This document shows positions 1 to 11,599 of a stretch of DNA of 64,000 nt, piece by piece. The DNA is from Palaemon carinicauda (taxonomy: Eukaryota > Arthropoda > Malacostraca > Decapoda > Palaemonidae): NCBI RefSeq assembly GCF_036898095.1, contig NC_090726.1, positions 36,723,877-36,787,876 of the forward strand, written 5' to 3'. Positions within the stretch are counted from its first letter, which is position 1, and the number at the start of each line of letters is the position of its first letter. The notes under the pieces were generated by a model, which saw only the letters and a program-made list of their open reading frames with translations, was not told the origin of the DNA and made no database searches. The position numbers were made by a program, and so were the translations under genes.

Positions 1-869
1 ATACTTGTTATGAATTGTTTTGTACCGGGTTGGGATTGAAAGGGTTAATAAAATAAAATGAACTTTGTATGAATGCGTTCCTCTGAGGTCTTATGCTTTG
101 CGATTTAATTTTATTCAATGAGTTAATTTTCAAAAGAAATTGTCAAAAAGAACTTTTGACTTCATTCTGAAGTTGAAAGGACACATAGATCCAATGGCTG
201 CCAAGTAATATTTATTTTTAGTACTAGTATTTTTATGTATTTCCTTAAACATTATGATATATTGCCTAATAATGCCAGCCATCATTATTAAGGTTTATTT
301 CTTACGATGCACAGTGCATTGTTTATAAAGTGAAACATCTGAATAAGAGATTAAGTTGTGGGACTGTTTTTTTTTTTCCAGTTATTGCTGAGAGTGAATG
401 CAAATTGTCTGGTAAGAACTCACTTCTTTTAAAATGTGTAACGCCTACAGCTCTCTGCTTGCCTTCTGTACACATGCTATTTTTAGGGTTAATTTTGATT
501 ATTTCCATGAGTCCAACCTTTGAATCATAAGTTTGCTCTTTTAGATCATGAGCTTAGGATTCAAGGCTAAATGTGGAAATGATAGATTTTGTTATAAATA
601 TCTTTTTTTTTATTTCCATGAATATTATCTTTGAATCATAAGCTGATACTTCTGAAGCAAGAGTCTATGATTCAAAGGAAAGTATAGGACTAATGGAATT
701 TATTATAAAACACTGTTTTTTTTTATACATTCACCTTTTTCATTATCTCATATATTTTTTTTGTCATTGATTTAATAGATTTACTGTAATACCCACTACA
801 GCCCAGTACACATGTTTTCTTTATTTTTAGTACATTTTTTTGAGTCAGTCGTTTTCTAGGTGTGGTAAT
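1..869. other. Unassigned AT-rich DNA with two small hairpins
   Basis: No coding region is supported here. Two short inverted repeats built on the same word, TTTGAATCATA, lie at about 518-566 and 629-677. A 30-nt stretch at 382-411 has good-looking splice signals on both sides, but its translation matches nothing I recognise. The rest is AT-rich sequence with several T-runs. Confidence 0.5.
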
Positions 870-3800
870 TTTGTATTCAGATGTGCAAGTAAAGGCCAAC
901 TTCTCATAAGTTTGTACTTCACATCCATTAACATATAGTAGGTGAGCTGTAACACTTTTCACAGTCATCCTGCGTTAAGAAATCTCTCTATCAATCTTGA
1001 TAGTATTCACCTCACCTTATCTGATAGACTAGATTTGTCACTTAGATTTTATTTTAGAATTATATCTTCTCATAAGTTTGTACTTCACATCCATTAACAT
1101 ATAGTAGGTGAGCTGTAACACTTTCCACAGTCATCCTGCGTTAAGAAATCTCTCTATCAATCTTGATAGTATTCACCTCACCTTATCTGATAGACTAGAT
1201 TTCTCACTTAGATTTTATTTTAAAATTATATCTTCTCATAAGTTTGTACTCGCATCCATTAACATATGCTAGGTGAGCTGTAACACTTTCCACAGTCATC
1301 CTGCGTTAAGAAATCTCTCTATCAATCTTGATAGTATTCACCTCACCTCATCTGCCAGAGATTTGTCATTTAAATATTTGTTATAAGGTTACATCTCATA
1401 AGTTTGTACTTCACATCCATTAACATATGGTAGGTGAGCTGTAACACTTTCCACAGTCATCCTGCATTAAGAAATCTCTCTATCAATCTTGATAGTATTC
1501 ACCTCACCTTATCTGTTAGACTAGATTTGTCACTTAGATTTTATTTTAAAATTATATCTTCTCATAAGTTTGTACTCGCATCCATTAACATATGCTAGGT
1601 GAGCTGTAACACTTTCCACAGTCATCCTGCGTTAAGAAATCTCTCTATCAATCTTGATAGTATTCATCTCACCTTATCTGATAGACTAGATTTGTCACTT
1701 AGATTTTATTTTAAAATTATATCTTCTCATAAGTTTGTACTCGCATCCATTAACATATGCTAGGTGAGCTGTAACACTTTCCACAGTCATCCTGCGTTAA
1801 GAAATCTCTCTATCAATCTTGATAGTATTCATCTCACCTTATCTGATAGACTAGATTTGTCACTTAGATTTTATTTTAAAATTATATCTTCTCATAAGTT
1901 TGTACTCGCATCCATTAACATATGCTAGGTGAGCTGTAACACTTTCCACAGTCATCCTGCGTTAAGAAATCTCTCTATCAATCTTGATAGTATTCACCTC
2001 ACCTCATCTGCCAGAGATTTGTCATTTAAATATTTGTTATAAGGTTACATCTCATAAGTTTGTACTTCACATCCATTAACATATGGTAGGTGAGCTGTAA
2101 CACTTTCCACAGTCATCCTGCGTTAAGAAATCTCTCTATCAATCTTGATAGTATTCACCTCACCTCATCTGCCAGAGATTTGTCATTTAAATATTTGTTT
2201 TAAGGTTACATCTCATAAGTTTGTACTTCACATCCATTAACATATGGTAGGTGAGCTGTAACACTTTCCACAGTCATCCTGCGTTAAGAAATCTCTCTAT
2301 CAATCTTGATAGTATTCACCTCACCTCATCTGCCAGAGATTTGTCATTTAAATATTTGTTTTAAGGTTACATCTCATAAGTTTGTACTTCACATCCATTA
2401 ACATATGGTAGGTGAGCTGTAACACTTTCCACAGTCATCCTGCGTTAAGAAATCTCTCTATCAATCTTGATAGTATTCACCTCACCTTATCTGTTAGACT
2501 AGATTTGTCACTTAGATTTTATTTTAAAATTATATCTTCTCATAAGTTTGTACTCGCATCCATTAACATATGCTAGGTGAGCTGTAACACTTTCCACAGT
2601 CATCCTGCGTTAAGAAATCTCTCTATCAATCTTGATAGTATTCACCTCACCTTATCTGATAGACTAGATTTGTCACTTAGATTTTATTTTAAAATTATAT
2701 CTTCTCATAAGTTTGTACTCGCATCCATTAACATATGCTAGGTGAGCTGTAACACTTTCCACAGTCATCCTGCGTTAAGAAATCTCTCTATCAATCTTGA
2801 TAGTATTCACCTCACCTCATCTGCCAGAGATTTGTCATTTAAATATTTGTTATAAGGTTACATCTCATAAGTTTGTACTTCACATCCATTAACATATGCT
2901 AGGTGAGCTGTAACACTTTCCACAGTCATCCTGCGTTAAGAAATCTCTCTATCAATCTTGATAGTATTCACCTCACCTTATCTGTTAGACTAGATTTGTC
3001 ACTTAGATTTTATTTTAAAATTATATCTTCTCATAAGTTTGTACTCGCATCCATTAACATATGCTAGGTGAGCTGTAACACTTTCCACAGTCATCCTGCA
3101 TTAAGAAATCTCTCTATCAATCTTGATAGTATTCACCTCACCTTATCTGTTAGACTAGATTTGTCACTTAGATTTTATTTTTAAATTATATCTTCTCATA
3201 AGTTTGTACTCGCATCCATTAACATATGGTAGGTGAGCTGTAACACTTTCCACAGTCATCCTGCGTTAAGAAATCTCTCTATCAATCTTGATAGTATTCA
3301 CCTCACCTCATCTGCCAGAGATTTGTCATTTAAATATTTGTTATAAGGTTACATCTCATAAGTTTGTACTTCACATCCATTAACATATGCTAGGTGAGCT
3401 GTAACACTTTCCACAGTCATCCTGCGTTAAGAAATCTCTCTATCAATCTTGATAGTATTCATCTCACCTTATCTGATAGACTAGATTTGTCACTTAGATT
3501 TTATTTTAAAATTATATCTTCTCATAAGTTTGTACTCGCATCCATTAACATATGCTAGGTGAGCTGTAACACTTTCCACAGTCATCCTGCGTTAAGAAAT
3601 CTCTCTATCAATCTTGATAGTATTCACCTCACCTCATCTGCCAGAGATTTGTCATTTAAATATTTGTTATAAGGTTACATCTCATAAGTTTGTACTTCAC
3701 ATCCATTAACATATGGTAGGTGAGCTGTAACACTTTCCACAGTCATCCTGCATTAAGAAATCTCTCTATCAATCTTGATAGTATTCACCTCACCTTATCT

Positions 3801-5460
3801 GTTAGACTAGATTTGTCACTTAGATTTTATTTTAAAATTATATCTTCTCATAAGTTTGTACTCGCATCCATTAACATATGCTAGGTGAGCTGTAACACTT
3901 TCCACAGTCATCCTGCGTTAAGAAATCTCTCTATCAATCTTGATAGTATTCACCTCACCTCATCTGCCAGAGATTTGTCATTTAAATATTTGTTATAAGG
4001 TTACATCTCATAAGTTTGTACTTCACATCCATTAACATATGGTAGGTGAGCTGTAACACTTTCCACAGTCATCCTGCGTTAAGAAATCTCTCTATCAATC
4101 TTGATAGTATTCACCTCACCTTATCTGTTAGACTAGATTTGTCACTTAGATTTTATTTTAAAATTATATCTTCTCATAAGTTTGTACTCGCATCCATTAA
4201 CATATGCTAGGTGAGCTGTAACACTTTCCACAGTCATCCTGCGTTAAGAAATCTCTCTATCAATCTTGATAGTATTCACCTCACCTTATCTGTTAGACTA
4301 GATTTGTCACTTAGATTTTATTTTAAAATTATATCTTCTCATAAGTTTGTACTCGCATCCATTAACATATGCTAGGTGAGCTGTAACACTTTCCACAGTC
4401 ATCCTGCGTTAAGAAATCTCTCTATCAATCTTGATAGTATTCACCTCACCTCATCTGCCAGAGATTTGTCATTTAAATATTTGTTTTAAGGTTACATCTC
4501 ATAAGTTTGTACTTCACATCCATTAACATATGGTAGGTGAGCTGTAACACTTTCCACAGTCATCCTGCGTTAAGAAATCTCTCTATCAATCTTGATAGTA
4601 TTCACCTCACCTCATCTGCCAGAGATTTGTCATTTAAATATTTGTTTTAAGGTTACATCTCATAAGTTTGTACTTCACATCCATTAACATATGGTAGGTG
4701 AGCTGTAACACTTTCCACAGTCATCCTGCGTTAAGAAATCTCTCTATCAATCTTGATAGTATTCACCTCACCTTATCTGTTAGACTAGATTTGTCACTTA
4801 GATTTTATTTTAAAATTATATCTTCTCATAAGTTTGTACTCGCATCCATTAACATATGCTAGGTGAGCTGTAACACTTTCCACAGTCATCCTGCGTTAAG
4901 AAATCTCTCTATCAATCTTGATAGTATTCACCTCACCTTATCTGATAGACTAGATTTGTCACTTAGATTTTATTTTAAAATTATATCTTCTCATAAGTTT
5001 GTACTCGCATCCATTAACATATGCTAGGTGAGCTGTAACACTTTCCACAGTCATCCTGCATTAAGAAATCTCTCTATCAATCTTGATAGTATTCACCTCA
5101 CCTTATCTGTTAGACTAGATTTGTCACTTAGATTTTATTTTTAAATTATATCTTCTCATAAGTTTGTACTCGCATCCATTAACATATGCTAGGTGAGCTG
5201 TAACACTTTCCACAGTCATCCTGCGTTAAGAAATCTCTCTATCAATCTTGATAGTATTCACCTCACCTCATCTGCCAGAGATTTGTCATTTAAATATTTG
5301 TTATAAGGTTACATTTCATAAGTTTGTACTTCACATCCATTAACATATGGTAGGTGAGCTGTAACACTTTTCAGTCATCCTGCCTTAAGAAATCTCTATC
5401 AATTTGATAGTATTTACCTCACCTTATCTGGTAGACTGTAGACCTTTGTCACTTGAATAT
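870..5460. repeat. Satellite array, ~163-bp unit, about 28 copies, two monomer types
   Basis: The conserved core GTGAGCTGTAACACTTT recurs about every 160-168 bp, first near 940 and last near 5350, giving about 28 units. All units share the near-palindrome CTATCAATCTTGATAG (6-bp arms, 4-nt loop). They differ in the linker. Type A linkers carry a GATAGACTAGATTTGTCAC-like segment and a CTCGCATCC junction. Type B linkers carry CTGCCAGAGATTTGTCATTT and a TTCACATCC junction. Reading along the array the order is about A A B A A A B B B A A B A A B A B A B A A B B A A A B, ending in a degraded A-like unit, so there is no simple alternating higher-order repeat. The first unit and the last one or two are the most diverged, as expected at array edges. 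No protein is encoded. Confidence 0.95.
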
Positions 5461-5959
5461 TGCTAGAAAAGTACATCATCGGCCTGTCAAAAGTTAAAAT
5501 ACTATGATTCTAGTCAAATTAATATCAAATAAAGTAATGGCCAAGGATGTTTCAAGTTCTCTAAGTTCCATAACTTCTCTGCAGATTGTTTAGAAAATAG
5601 ATTTTGTTTTTGTTGTTAAGGAGCTTGCTCCCAAATTCCGGAAATTTTCCTAAATATAGAATGGAAAGAGCAATCATTGAAACAACGTTTAAGAAACAAA
5701 TATCTTTTGGTGCTGCCGGGAAAAACTTTTGGATAATAATAATGCCCAAGGATTGGCTTACATAAGCATTTTGTTGAATCCACATGTGATTCGACTCCTG
5801 GTATAAAAAAATATTCTTACTTCCACAGATCCTAATTTACAGATTAGTAACCAATCCACTTTCAGTGGATCAGGTCCCTCTAAATCATCGTACGGGTTGG
5901 AAATGGGCAAGAACCCATGCCAGGCAATCTGAAACAACAAAATCTAAATCATTGCATTC
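5461..5959. other. Unassigned spacer between satellite and fold-back element
   Basis: AT-rich DNA with no ORF or element I can name. A small perfect palindrome, TCCACTTTCAGTGGA, lies near 5856-5872. Confidence 0.4.
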
Positions 5960-6154
5960 TATAGTCCATTTCTTTTAGCGAGGCAGACTTGCACCGACTC
6001 GCAGCGGTGCCCTTTTAGCTCGGAAAAGTTTCCTGATCGCTGATTGGTTGGACGAGATAATTCTAACCAATCAGCGACCAGGAAGCTTTTCCGAGCTAAA
6101 AGAGCACCGCTGCGAGTCGGTGCAAATTTGCCTCGATAAAAGAAATGGACTATA
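5960..6154. mobile_element. 195-bp fold-back (snap-back) element, MITE-like
   Basis: The two halves are near-perfect inverted complements. The left arm starts TATAGTCCATTTCTTTTA and the right arm ends TAAAAGAAATGGACTATA, with about 90 bp of pairing on each side and a short AT-rich loop near 6055. Each arm carries a CCAAT-box-like core, GCTGATTGGTT on the left and AACCAATCAGC on the right. The sequence inside the ends is GC-richer than the flanks. TATA or TA at both ends could be part of the inverted repeat or a target duplication. No coding capacity. A non-autonomous DNA transposon is the most likely reading; the family is not recognised. Confidence 0.75.
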
Positions 6155-6599
6155 CTACTTCTGCTATTATAAATTCAACTAGACACACGTGTGCCATTAG
6201 AGTAACTAAAATGCTAAAAGCACTGGAACTCCAAATCATCTATATAAGCAAGAAGCTGAAATTCCTGTACAGAACAGGTTTGACACACTAGCCACATCTG
6301 ATACTACCAAGAATATGAAAGGTCCATTAAAGTAGAGATGAGTGATCATGTTCCATTTAAATCTAAATCTGAGAGACAAAAAGTTACTGGAAAACAGAAC
6401 AACACCAAAATAAGGTGAGAAAATAATGAAGAATGTCTGAGTGAGCCTGAGGAAGTTTTTTTCTAAGTTTATTATAAAGGAAGTTTCTGTGACTTATGTA
6501 ACAAATTGAGCTGTTCCAGAAACATGAGTAATGTCTTGACTCCCAGCCTCTTGAATCTGAACCCAACATAATGATTGATCAAGCTACCAAACATGTAGT

Positions 6600-7215
6600 G
6601 AAGGCCGAATTCCATAAGAACCATTATAATGGACAAGAAGCTGAAATAGAATTAATTGAAAAAGGACCATTCAGAGAAGGTCAAGGGCCATAAGCCATTA
6701 TGATGGACAAGAATCTTAATTTAAATAAATTGATAAAGTACCATTCTAAGAAGGTCGAGGGCGACAAGAACCATTATAAAGGACAAGAATCTGAAATTAA
6801 ATAAATTGATAAAGTACCATTCAATGAAGGTTGAAGTCCATAAGAACCATTGTAATGGACAAGGAGGTGAAATTAATTTATTTGATAAAGTACCATTCAA
6901 AGAAGGTTGAGGGCCTTAAGAACCATTATAATGGACAAGAAGATGAAATTAAATTAATTCATAAAGTACCATTCAAAGAAGGTTGAGGTTCATAAGAACC
7001 ATTATAATGGAAAAGATCCTGAAATTAAATTAATTGATAAGGTACCATTCAGAGAAGGTTGAGGTCCGTGAGTACCATTGTAATGGACAAGAAGGTGAAA
7101 TTAATTTAATTGATAAAGTACTATTCAAAGAAAGTTGAGGGCCATAAGAACCATTGTAATAGACAAGAAGGTGAAATTAAATTAATTGATAGAGTACCTT
7201 TCAAGTAAATAAATC
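6600..7215. repeat. ~76-bp tandem repeat, about 8 diverged copies
   Basis: The segments GAACCATTATAATGGACAAG, GAAATTAAATTAATTGATAA and AGTACCATTCAAAGAAGG recur in order about every 70-79 bp. GGACAAGAA-like words fall near 6633, 6703, 6781, 6857, 6932, 7011, 7084 and 7161. Copies differ by many substitutions and short indels, so the array is older than the satellite upstream. CCATTATAATGG is itself a perfect palindrome. Confidence 0.85.
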
Positions 7216-8001
7216 CATCTCCAGTTAAAGGAATCAATTGTATAGCAATGGTTTTACCAAAAACAGCAACAGAATAACGTAGCCCACTAAATGTCATGCA
7301 ACTGTAATGATTGCATCATTTCATAATTTTATAAAGTTAAAAACATAAATGTACATAAGATTGGAAATCTGATAGAGAACTTTATCAAGAACACAAATAA
7401 AAACCAGCATTGTAAAATAAAAACCCACAGTTCTGGTGTATATGTTGACCATCTGATAATGAAGCATGCAACAGGCACTCTTCATTATCAAAATGATAGT
7501 CAGGAAGCAAATCATAAAGTAAACATCATGAAATTACAGTATATCTAAAGAACTAAAATTTTATAAAAAAAAAGTTAAGGCTAGTACAGATAAACAGAAA
7601 CCAAACTGTAGCAAAATGGGGAGAAATCGTGCTCTGCTCGACGGAAATTCATCTCCATTACCTTAATGTTCAATCCATGCATAGTTTACTGGAATATTGA
7701 TGGTCTTAAAATTCATTTGCATCCAGGAGAAATTAAAATGCTGCTGCAATCTGTTTACAGCGTACTAACGATACTACAGTATTCCTTCGACAGGGCATTA
7801 CACTTTAGCATCTTGTTTAGTCCTTTCTGCTGTATTAGGAACTGCAATACATATTTATAATAATGTATTTTATGATGCTAAGAGTTTTAGCATGTCAGAA
7901 TTTTAGTTATCGAGCGTTGAAGTACTCTACATCTGAATACACGATTGAGGTCTGAGACTTTGTAGTGCAGCCTTTAGATCTTCCCCAAATTTGTCAGTTT
8001 T
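7216..8001. other. Unassigned AT-rich spacer left of DIRS copy 1
   Basis: Several short ORFs exist on both strands, but none resembles a known protein or is long enough to support on its own. No repeat structure was noticed. Confidence 0.4.
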
Positions 8002-8169
8002 CAATATTAAACTTACCCGATAATCATGTAGCTGTCAACTCCGTTGCCCGACAGAATTCTATGGAGGGATACGCCAGCTATCACAATACTAGAAGGGGGT
8101 GTACTTACCAGCGCCACCTGTGGCCAGGTACTCAAGTACTTCTTGTTGACACCTCCTCAATTATTCCTC
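8002..8169 (+). repeat. Left inverted terminal repeat of DIRS copy 1
   Basis: The sequence from the ACTTACCCGATAATCATG block through the ATTATTCCTC block is the reverse complement of 14493-14660. The outermost bases (CAATATTAA) are not matched in the right ITR but are matched in the internal complementary region at 14359-14448, as in other DIRS elements. Confidence 0.92.
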
Positions 8170-8339
8170 TGTCGTGCTTCCGGCAAGACGTTCTGGGATA
8201 CGCTTATGTTCTTGGAGTATTTTCACGACTTTGGTGAAGTATTTCTCTTTGATTTCGGCTGTCGCTTTACTGGAAACTTCTATATTAGCTTAGTTAGCTT
8301 TTGGAATTAATTTGATTAATTATGGTGACGAAGAGAGTA

Positions 8340-8957
8340 TGAACTCTCTTTCACCTTTAAATGGCCGACCCTTCCCTTAGACGGAAGTGTTGGTGTCTAA
8401 GAGAGTATAGACTCTCTTTCTTAATTTTGCTTGACAAAAGTTATAGATTTATTTTATATCTCTCCGCCTCTTATAGGCCTCTTCGATTAACTTCCTTTTT
8501 TTTTATAAACTTATTAAAATTAATTTTTATATTTGTTTATATTCGACCTTCCTAATAGTAGGCGGTCTTTTCTTGGTACCGAAGTTAATTAACATTGAGC
8601 CCGTCATTTCGGTTTTACCTGTTAACATATTATGCTATTTTAATGTCTTTGAAAGAATTTCTTTGATAGTCTAGTACTGTTTTCAAAGTTGAACTAACGT
8701 TTTGTTTTGTCTCTGCAGTTATTGACGTTCAGAACGTTCAACTTGCACTCTATCGTTACGATAGAGAAAGAATTTTCACGGTTTCACATTGCAGTAAGAG
8801 TAACCGTGTCTAGCGTTTTGTTCATTCTTTCTTAACTTAATGGTTTTAATCCTAATAAAGGAACTTTTCATTTTGGGAAATATTTCAGTTTTTTCCTTTA
8901 ACAATAATATGTTTTAACGATATATATGATTGGGCTCTTCTCTCAGGTTCTAAGTCA

Positions 8958-8988
<31 letters not shown>

Positions 8989-9290
8989 CGGAGGGAGAAA
9001 GAGGAGGATAAACGTTTCATTCAAGCCTGCCAGGCGTACGAGTAACGTTGTTATCGTTTTTTGCTCTTCTCCCTAGTCTCTTTAGGGGAAGAAAGTAAAC
9101 GTTTCTAGAGTGATCTAGTGTTTAGTCTCTTTCCAGCCACTGAATTATTTATCTTTCATTAGATTTTTCTGTTACATTGTAATTCTGTTTTCGCAATTAC
9201 TAACTTTTGAGAAAGGATAGAATTGCGTGTTTCAGGTACAAACCACTTAAAGTTTCGAGTTCAGTGAAATAAGTGCAAACAGAAAATCAA
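8340..9290 (+). other. Leader region of DIRS copy 1 without a recognisable gene
   Basis: This stretch sits where copy 2 starts its gag-like gene, but the N-terminal zinc-binding part of gag is not recognisable here. The phrase GAGAGTATGAACTCTCTTTC near 8333-8352 has a partly diverged second copy near 8400-8420. A GA microsatellite lies at about 8958-8983. It could be an untranslated leader lost from copy 2 or a replacement of the gag 5' end. Confidence 0.5.
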
Positions 9291-10530
9291 AGTGATAAGT
9301 GATTAGCGCAAAGTGTGTCAGTGTTGTGCGTGAGGGTACTTCTGTGCGCGCCAGTCGTTCTCCCAGTCCGGGACCTCTTGCAAGCTCCCAAGCCCAGGGG
9401 AGAAGCAATGTCGAAGGACAAAAGGGTTCAGCAGGCCTTGATCGGCGCACAGAAGTATCCTCGGTGGTTGTGGGCGTGTCTTACCGAGACCGTCACTCCC
9501 ACCCGCAGACGATTGAGCCCTTATTTTGCTCGTCTGCAGAAGAAATTTAGGGGAGAAAACGCTGGTCTCAGGTCTCAAGACCTCTTAAACATAAAGTCCA
9601 GACCTATACCAGACGTACGAAGTTAGAGTTCTACAACCCGGATGCAGTCATTGGGTTAGCTCTGACTCTCCTCAGTCATCAGTTGAATGCACTCCGCCTA
9701 AGAGGAGTAAGGTTCTGCCGCAACAGATCTCTGCTGTTAAGGCTTTACCTCAGCAGACCTTAGTGTCTGCCGACCCCAAGTTGACTCTACTGCAGTCCAT
9801 GCAGTCACAACTTTCGGTCTTGATGCGTGAGTGTCGGGCTGAGAGTGTTGCGCCTCCGCCTCCGCCTACACTCCCTCCGCCTGCGCTCGCTCCGCCTGAT
9901 CGCAGTACCACCTGCCAGGCGTACGATGTTGAGCCACGTTCTGAGTTGGCTGTTCCCAGTGGTGCTCAGCCTCCGCCTTCTTTAAGGCAACCTTTACAAT
10001 GGGATCAGGAGGATTATACCTCTCTTCCTCCGCCTCCACTTGCTGCTCCACCAGTGATGCAACACTCGGTTGAGGTACAACAACCTCTCCCGTCCTTGAG
10101 TCAGTCTCCTCAGCTCTCGCTGCAGCGAGCTCAACCCTCCACAAGGCAAGCACCACTACACCTTAGCCTTGCGCCTCAGGAGCCTCAGCTTGCGAGACAT
10201 TTACCTTGTTCTGCGCAGCCTCTACCTCATCGCGCTCCGCTCACACCACAGGAACAGGAACTTGCTACTCCGCTTCCGCCAACCGCTCAGCAAGCGCAAC
10301 CCTTGGGTTCAGCCACTCATGCCAGGAGTCAGCCTCCTCCACCCATGCGCCTACCTTCTGCTACTTCCTTTGATCAGCCTTTGCAGACTGAGCCTCAGGT
10401 GTTCCCTCAACAGAGTCTTGAAGAGGAAGCCACAACTATTGTTGTTCCAGCTCGTTCTGACTCTGCTGTTCAGCATACCTTACCTCCATTTTCAAACCTT
10501 ATGATAATGGAGGTTATTTGTATTACTTAT
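9270..10530 (+). pseudogene. gag-like ORF1 remnant of DIRS copy 1 (central part)
   Basis: The piece at about 9299-9550 closely matches residues ~155-240 of the copy 2 ORF1 product, for example the shared run HEGTSVRAS (REGTSVRAS here). The piece at 9763-10530 begins like the copy 2 segment around DPKWSMLQTMQSQL and then becomes a long proline/glutamine/serine-rich tract. The frames are not continuous: an interruption falls at about 9550-9760. The N-terminal Cys/His module of the intact protein is absent. The product would be a structural, nucleic-acid-binding gag-like protein in functional elements; this copy cannot make one. Low-complexity composition limits alignment by eye in the second piece. 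Confidence 0.75.
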
Positions 10531-10727
10531 AAAAATATATTTGTATTCCTTGCAATATATTTTTAACAATATCGCAGAATATGGCAAAAAATATGAATCA
10601 TGAGTTATGAATGTAAGGTAAATATTATGTTGATATTTAAACCCCATGCAAGCATGCATAAAGCACTCTAGCACTGGTCATGGAATTTCTGAGAAATGTT
10701 AAACGCCATGCACACGCTCTGCTTACC

Positions 10728-11040
10728 TTACAGCATGCTCTACATACAGCATGCTCTGCTTACAGCATGCTCTGCATACTACATGCTCTGCATACAGCAT
10801 GCTCTGCATTCAGCATGCTCTGCATACAACATGCTCTACATACAGCATGCTCTGCATACAGCATGCTCTGCATACAACATGCTCTGCATACAGCATGCTC
10901 TGCATTCAGCATGCTCTGCATACAACATGCTCTGCATACAGCATGCTCTGCATTCAGCATGCTCTGCATACAACATGCTCTACATTCAGCATGCTCTGCA
11001 TACAGCATACTCTGCATACAACATGCTCTGCATACCTTAC
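10728..11040. repeat. 16-bp minisatellite (about 19 copies) inside DIRS copy 1 gag region
   Basis: The unit is ACAGCATGCTCTGCAT with variants ACAACATG and TCAGCATG. Because 16 is not a multiple of 3, three units (48 nt) encode a 16-residue peptide period, and all three forward frames plus at least one reverse frame stay open across the array. The intact copy 2 has a short precursor of the same motif at about 40912-40990 (GCATGCTCCGCATACCATA). This copy therefore appears to have expanded a pre-existing 2-4-unit seed. The open frames here are a by-product of repeat structure and are not separate genes. Confidence 0.93.
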
Positions 11041-11099
11041 CGCATGCTTCTCAGTCACACATCTTTGGTTGTTGCCAACTCACTAGACTGTCAAGCAGT

Positions 11100-11590
11100 T
11101 TCATAACGTTGCCTTCTAGTCTGCTGCTTTTGCACCAGTGAACCCTCACTGAGAGAACTTAGCTTTTCTAGGATATGGTCCCTGTAGATGAGAAAGTTCT
11201 TTTCTCCCTCCTTCTGATATTCCCTTGAGGACTCTGTCATTTGGAGGGAGCCTTTAGCTGCATAGCCTCCTTGGACTTTTATTTAAGCGTAACATGCTTC
11301 CAGGGAAGGTAATGGTTCCACTTCAGTCGCTAATCCCGTCTGTTACCACACCTGCTCCCATAGACCTTGAGCTGTGTTGCAAGACATGCAGTCCAAGCTT
11401 AGTCCTTGTTAGAGGATTTTTTTTTTTTTTGTTTACGGAGTCAATGTGTCACGGGGAAGACGTTCAACAACCAACAGAAGTGACTTGTTGTGACGCAGTG
11501 CGGCAACCTTAGCAACCCGATAAGGAGTTGTCTGTACGACCCAGACAGTCTAGACAGATTCGGGTTGTCACTGTACTTCCTCGCTTACCC
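11100..11590 (+). other. Disrupted segment between gag remnant and RT remnant, DIRS copy 1
   Basis: In copy 2 the corresponding interval holds the gag C-terminus and the N-terminal half of RT. Here neither is readable, and the RT match resumes only near 11600. The simplest reading is one or more deletions plus heavy decay. A T-run lies near 11420. Confidence 0.5.
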
Positions 11591-11599
11591 ATGATTGAC

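Noticed and set aside
382..411. 30-nt micro-exon candidate with TTCCAG before it and GTAAGA after it
   Set aside because: Too short to judge, no match to BPNT1 or another protein, and splice-like signals are frequent in this AT-rich sequence.
870..5460. CRISPR-like look of regularly spaced repeats
   Set aside because: The intervening sequences are themselves repeated in two classes and the DNA is eukaryotic; it is a satellite.
10680..11141. Overlapping ORFs of 153, 136, 111 and 85 codons
   Set aside because: All are produced by the 16-bp minisatellite, which stays open in several frames; they are not separate genes.
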